Source of the DNA: Fidelibacterota bacterium
Lineage (GTDB): Bacteria > Bipolaricaulota > Bipolaricaulia > Bipolaricaulales > Bipolaricaulaceae
Reading direction: 5' to 3'
DNA: 15,083 nt
NCBI GenBank assembly: GCA_024277405.1
Contig: JAJRVI010000033.1
Location: 1-15,083 of the forward strand
This document shows positions 12,060 through 15,083 of this stretch, in pieces. Below the pieces are notes generated by a model. That model was not told where the DNA came from, did not search any database, and saw only the letters and a list, made by a program, of their open reading frames with translations. The position numbers and the translations under genes were made by a program. The stretch's first letter is position 1, and each line of letters starts with the position of its first letter.

Positions 12060-13270
12060 CTCCCGAGCGATTCCCACACCCGATCCAGGGCGTCCAGGAA
12101 CGCCTCGATCTCGTCCACCGTATTGTAAACGTAGACCGAGACCCGACAGCTCGCCGGGACCCCAAGCAGGCGGTGGAGGGGCTGGGCGCAGTGGTGCCCC
12201 GCCCGGATGGCGATCCCCTCCTGATCCAGCAACGTCGCGACGTCGTGGGGATGGATCCCCCGCAGGTTGAAGGCCACCACGCCCCCACGCCGCGCCGGAT
12301 CCTTCGGACCGTAGATCTCCACGTAGTCCCGGGAGAGGAGCCCCTCCAGGGCCTTCCCCACGAGCTCTTCCTCATGGCGGCGGACCTCCTCCATCCCCAA
12401 TTCCACGAGGTAGTCCACCGCTGCCCCCAGCCCCACCGCCTGGGCGATGGGCGGGGTCCCCGCCTCGAACTTGTAGGGGATATCGTTCCAGGTGGCGCGG
12501 TCGATCCACACCTCCCGGATCATCTCGCCCCCCGTGAGGAAGGGGGGGATCCCCTCCAGGAGTTCCCTCCTCCCCCACAACACCCCGACCCCCGTCGGGC
12601 CGAGCATCTTGTGGCCGGAGAAGGCGAGGAAATCACAGCCGAGCTCCTGTACATCAACCCTCATGTGGGGGACCGATTGTGCCGCGTCTACCACCACCAC
12701 GGCCCCGGCCTCGTGGGTCATCCGGGATATCTCCGGTATGGGGTTCACCGTCCCCAGGACGTTGGAGACGTGGGTCACCGCCACGACCCGCGTCCGGTCC
12801 GACAGCTTGTCCTCGAGATCCCCGAGGTCCAGCTCCCCCTCGGGGGTGATCCCCACGGCCAGGAGCCGCGCCCCCTTCCTCCTCGCCAGGAGCTGCCAGG
12901 GGACGAGGTTCGCGTGGTGCTCCATGGCCGTGACCAGGATCTCGTCGCCCGGCCCCACCCGGGCCTCGCCCAGGGAGTAGGCCAGGGCGTTGAGGGACTC
13001 GGTGGTCCCCCGGGTGAAGATGACCTCCTCCGGGGACGCCCCGATGAAGGCCGCCACCTTCTTACGCGCCCCCTCGTAGAGCTCGGTGGCCTCCACCGAG
13101 AGGACGTAGAGGCCGCGGTGCACGTTGGCGTTGGCCTCCCGGTAGAACCGCGCCACCGCCTCGACCACCTGTCGGGGCTTCTGGGAGGTGGCCGCGGAAT
13201 CGAGGTAGATAAGGGGACGCCCGTTTATCTCCCGTCCCAGTATAGGGAAATCCGAACGCACGTTTCTCAT
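12056..13270 (-). CDS. sufS: SufS cysteine desulfurase
   Basis: The 404-residue PLP enzyme removes sulfur from cysteine and holds it as a persulfide for iron-sulfur cluster assembly. Key parts are all present: YLDSAATSQKP at 22-32, MEHHANLVPW at 116-125 with the ring-stacking His, VVDAAQSVPH with Asp195, SGHKMLGPTG with PLP-binding Lys221, and RAGHHCAQPLH with catalytic Cys361. The order and the short loop around Cys361 place it in group II (SufS type) rather than IscS/NifS. ATG 13270 is used: it overlaps the sufB stop (ATGA) and homology starts there. The same frame stays open upstream to 14527, but that extension is an antisense-like shadow within sufB, not a fusion. The stop overlaps sufU. 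Confidence 0.95.
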   Translation of the reverse strand: MRNVRSDFPILGREINGRPLIYLDSAATSQKPRQVVEAVARFYREANANVHRGLYVLSVEATELYEGARKKVAAFIGASPEEVIFTRGTTESLNALAYSLGEARVGPGDEILVTAMEHHANLVPWQLLARRKGARLLAVGITPEGELDLGDLEDKLSDRTRVVAVTHVSNVLGTVNPIPEISRMTHEAGAVVVVDAAQSVPHMRVDVQELGCDFLAFSGHKMLGPTGVGVLWGRRELLEGIPPFLTGGEMIREVWIDRATWNDIPYKFEAGTPPIAQAVGLGAAVDYLVELGMEEVRRHEEELVGKALEGLLSRDYVEIYGPKDPARRGGVVAFNLRGIHPHDVATLLDQEGIAIRAGHHCAQPLHRLLGVPASCRVSVYVYNTVDEIEAFLDALDRVWESLGR

Positions 13271-14601
13271 CCGATCGCCTCCGCGAAGCTCATCTCGAGG
13301 AGCCGCCGCAGCTCCACGGCGTACTCGAACGGTATCTCCTTCAGGATCGGCGACACGAAGCCGTTGACGATCAGGCTCATGGCCTCCGCCTCGTCCAGCC
13401 CCCGGGACATGAGGTAGAAGAGCTGCTCCCGGGAGACCCGGCCCACGGTGGCCTCGTGGCCCACCTCCACCTCGTCGTTGCGCACGTCCAGCGTGGGGAT
13501 GGTCTCCGTCTCGGCCTCGGGGGAGAGGAGCAGGGTGGAACACTCCACGTGCCCCTTGGCATCCCGGGCCTCGGGGGCCACGTAGAGCTTCCCCCGGAAG
13601 ACCGCCTTCGCCTTCCCCTGGACCACGGAACGGGAGACGAGCCTGGAGGACGTGTCGGGCGCGAGATGGATCGCCTTGGCCCCGAGGTCCAACCACTGGC
13701 CGTCCCGCGCGAAGCTGAAGGAGAGGTTCTCGGTCTTGGCGCCCTTCCCAGCAAGGATCGTGGAGGGATAGAGCATGGTAACCCTGCTCCCCAGGGACCC
13801 CGAGACCCAGTCCACCGCCGCCCCCGCGTGGGCGATGGCCCGTTTGTTGTTCAGGTTGTAGACGTTGCGGGACCAGTTCTGGATGGTGGTGAACCGCACG
13901 TGGGCCCCCTCCTTGGCCACGATCTCCACCATCCCCGCGTGCAGCGCGAGCTTGGAGTAGCGCGGCGCGGAACAGCCCTCGATGTAGTGCACCGAACTCC
14001 CCGGCTCGGCCACGATGAGGGTGTGCTCGAACTGTCCCACCCCTTGGGTCTGCATGCGGAAATAGGCCTGGAGGGGGATCGCCACCTCCACCCCCTCGGG
14101 CACCCACACGAACGTCCCCCCCGACCACACCGCCCCGTGCAGGGCGGCGAACTTGTTGTCCTCGGGGGGGATGACCTTCATGAAGTGTGCCCGTACGAGC
14201 TCGGGGTGGTTGCGGATGGCCTCCTCCATGGGCTCGAAGATCACCCCCTGGGCCCGGACCTCCTCCAGGATGGAACGGTAGACCACCTCGGAATCCACCT
14301 GGGCCCCGATCCCGGCCAGGGCCTTCCGTTCGGCCTCCGGGAGTCCCAGCTCCTCGAAGGTGCGCCTGATCTCCTCGGGGAGCTCCTCCCAGCTGGTGAC
14401 GGGGTCCACCGTGCGCAGGTAATAGGAGATATCGTCGAAGTCCACCGCGGAGAGGTCGGGCCCGAACCGCGGCATGGGGAGTTTCCGGAATATCTCCAGG
14501 GAGCGCAGCCGGTGCTTCAGCATCCAATCGGGCTCCCCCTTCTCCCGGGATATCTCCTCGACGAGTTCCGCCGTGAGTCCGGTCCGCGTGCGTCGCATCA
14601 T
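13267..14601 (-). CDS. sufB: SufB, Fe-S cluster assembly scaffold protein
   Basis: The 444-residue product is a full-length SufB. The N-terminal segment (EPDWMLKHRLRSLEIF, then MPRFGPDLS and DDISYYLR) and the beta-helix core (YFRMQTQGVGQFEHTL, IVAEPGSSVHYIEGCSAP) are typical. NWSRNVYNLNNKRA and the C-terminal GHVECSTLLLSPEAET, VEVGHEATVGRVSREQLFYLMSRGL are the strongest marks; the Cys in VECS and the HEAT Glu correspond to positions needed for cluster assembly in characterised SufB. SufB with SufC ATPase forms the scaffold on which the cluster is built. ATG 14601 overlaps the sufC stop (ATGA), and the gene overlaps sufS downstream, so translation is probably coupled. SufD, the paralogue that usually pairs with SufB, is not seen in this window. 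Confidence 0.95.
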   Translation of the reverse strand: MMRRTRTGLTAELVEEISREKGEPDWMLKHRLRSLEIFRKLPMPRFGPDLSAVDFDDISYYLRTVDPVTSWEELPEEIRRTFEELGLPEAERKALAGIGAQVDSEVVYRSILEEVRAQGVIFEPMEEAIRNHPELVRAHFMKVIPPEDNKFAALHGAVWSGGTFVWVPEGVEVAIPLQAYFRMQTQGVGQFEHTLIVAEPGSSVHYIEGCSAPRYSKLALHAGMVEIVAKEGAHVRFTTIQNWSRNVYNLNNKRAIAHAGAAVDWVSGSLGSRVTMLYPSTILAGKGAKTENLSFSFARDGQWLDLGAKAIHLAPDTSSRLVSRSVVQGKAKAVFRGKLYVAPEARDAKGHVECSTLLLSPEAETETIPTLDVRNDEVEVGHEATVGRVSREQLFYLMSRGLDEAEAMSLIVNGFVSPILKEIPFEYAVELRRLLEMSFAEAIG

Positions 14602-15083
14602 CTCACCGCCTCGTATCCGGTGCGCTCTATCTCCCAGGCGAGCTCCGGCCCGTCCTCCTTCACGATCCTCCCCTCGTCCAGCACGAACACCTTCGCCGGT
14701 GGGAGGTGCTCCAGGATCCGGGGGTAATGGGTGATGAGGAGGACGGCGGCGCCGGAACGTGCTGCCTCCTCGATCCCGGAGGCGATGAGCCGCAGGGCGT
14801 CCACATCCACCCCCGAGTCGGGCTCGTCCAACAGCGCCACCTTCGGGCGGAGGACACGCATCTGGAGCAGCTCCGAGCGCTTCTTCTCCCCGCCCGAGAA
14901 CCCCACGTTGAGCTCCCGTTCGCCGAGGTCCTCCATATCGAAGTACTCCAGGGCCTCGCGGTAGAGCTTCTGGAACTCGCAGAACGGCTCCTGACAGTTC
15001 GCGGCGGCGAGCCGCAGGAACTCGCGGAGCTTCACCCCCTCCACTTCCGGGGGGTACTGGAACCCGAGGAACAGTCCCCGCCG
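14598..15083 (-). CDS. sufC: SufC, Fe-S assembly ABC-type ATPase (N-terminus cut by window edge)
   Basis: The frame is open to the right edge, with 161 codons plus stop visible; the first visible residues are RRGLFLGFQYPPEVEGVKLREFLR, so the start and Walker A lie outside. Q-loop FQYP, the ABC signature LNVGFSGGEKKRSELLQ, Walker B VALLDEPDSGVDVDAL and the H-loop LLITHYPRIL are all seen in order. The GEKKR signature and DSGVDVDAL are diagnostic of SufC among ABC ATPases. SufC is soluble and drives conformational change in SufB rather than transport. Its stop overlaps sufB by four bases (ATGA). It is probably first or near-first in the operon; whether more suf genes or a regulator lie upstream cannot be seen. 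Confidence 0.95.
   Translation of the reverse strand, partial: RRGLFLGFQYPPEVEGVKLREFLRLAAANCQEPFCEFQKLYREALEYFDMEDLGERELNVGFSGGEKKRSELLQMRVLRPKVALLDEPDSGVDVDALRLIASGIEEAARSGAAVLLITHYPRILEHLPPAKVFVLDEGRIVKEDGPELAWEIERTGYEAVR

Noticed and set aside
12173..13417. Plus-strand frames of 414 and 423 codons opposite sufS and sufB
   Set aside because: No domain features and strong Pro/His/Arg bias; both are shadows of the well-matched suf genes on the minus strand.
12056..14527. Apparent 823-residue protein ending in SufS, as if SufS were fused to a long N-terminal domain
   Set aside because: The first part is an out-of-frame reading of sufB with low-complexity composition; SufS has its own ATG at 13270 overlapping the sufB stop.
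1..15083. Search for CRISPR arrays, tRNA or rRNA genes, insertion sequences, phage or toxin-antitoxin genes
   Set aside because: I saw no regularly spaced repeats, no cloverleaf or rRNA-like segments, and no transposase, integrase or toxin-like products among the readable frames.

Overview
This GC-rich window holds ten clear protein genes, nine with a recognisable family or at least a fold, packed tightly on both strands. I see no rRNA, tRNA, CRISPR array, insertion sequence or phage gene. The ATA/ATC isoleucine codons, heavy use of CGG/AGG arginine, GTG starts, very short intergenic gaps and simple metabolic content suggest the chromosome of a deep-branching, possibly thermophilic, probably diderm bacterium (the solute-binding protein has a signal peptide without a lipobox). 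Placement near Bipolaricaulota/Acetothermia-type lineages is only a guess; no phylogenetic marker is present.

Layout, left to right. Positions 1-1574 (minus) are the N-terminal part of a secreted GH38 alpha-mannosidase-like enzyme, cut by the left edge. A divergent gene (1669-2220, plus) encodes a small cytosolic sulfite-oxidase-fold molybdoprotein. It converges on a class II glutamine amidotransferase (2249-2968, minus). A secreted protein of unknown function with an internal duplication follows at 3096-3947 (plus), facing a large xanthine-dehydrogenase-family molybdenum subunit (4009-6321, minus) across a strong hairpin. Just upstream of that subunit on the same strand is a DAK2-DegV fusion (6355 to about 8187, minus), apparently a single-chain version of the two-component fatty-acid kinase FakA/FakB.

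Positions 8188-8559 form the only long intergenic region. It carries back-to-back promoter-like elements, a possible His-rich micro-ORF and a perfect 19-bp inverted repeat in front of a polar amino-acid ABC importer operon. That operon has a binding protein at 8560-9348 and permeases at 9410-10081 and 10078-10749. The binding protein is separated from the permeases by a 13-bp perfect hairpin, a layout expected to give excess binding protein. No ATPase gene is linked. An uncharacterised protein with a possible N-terminal winged helix lies at 10769-11530 (minus).

The right end is a compact iron-sulfur assembly operon on the minus strand, in the order sufC (cut by the right edge), sufB, sufS, sufU. 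All three junctions are ATGA stop/start overlaps. SufS and SufU supply persulfide sulfur to a SufB-SufC scaffold; no sufD is seen here. The two molybdenum-cofactor enzymes are not accompanied by cofactor or maturation genes, so those must be elsewhere. The items most worth a second look are the altered nucleophile position of the GH38 protein, the DAK2-DegV fusion beside an orphan molybdenum hydroxylase subunit, the duplicated secreted protein, the ATPase-less importer with its operator and hairpin, and the SufD-less Suf operon.
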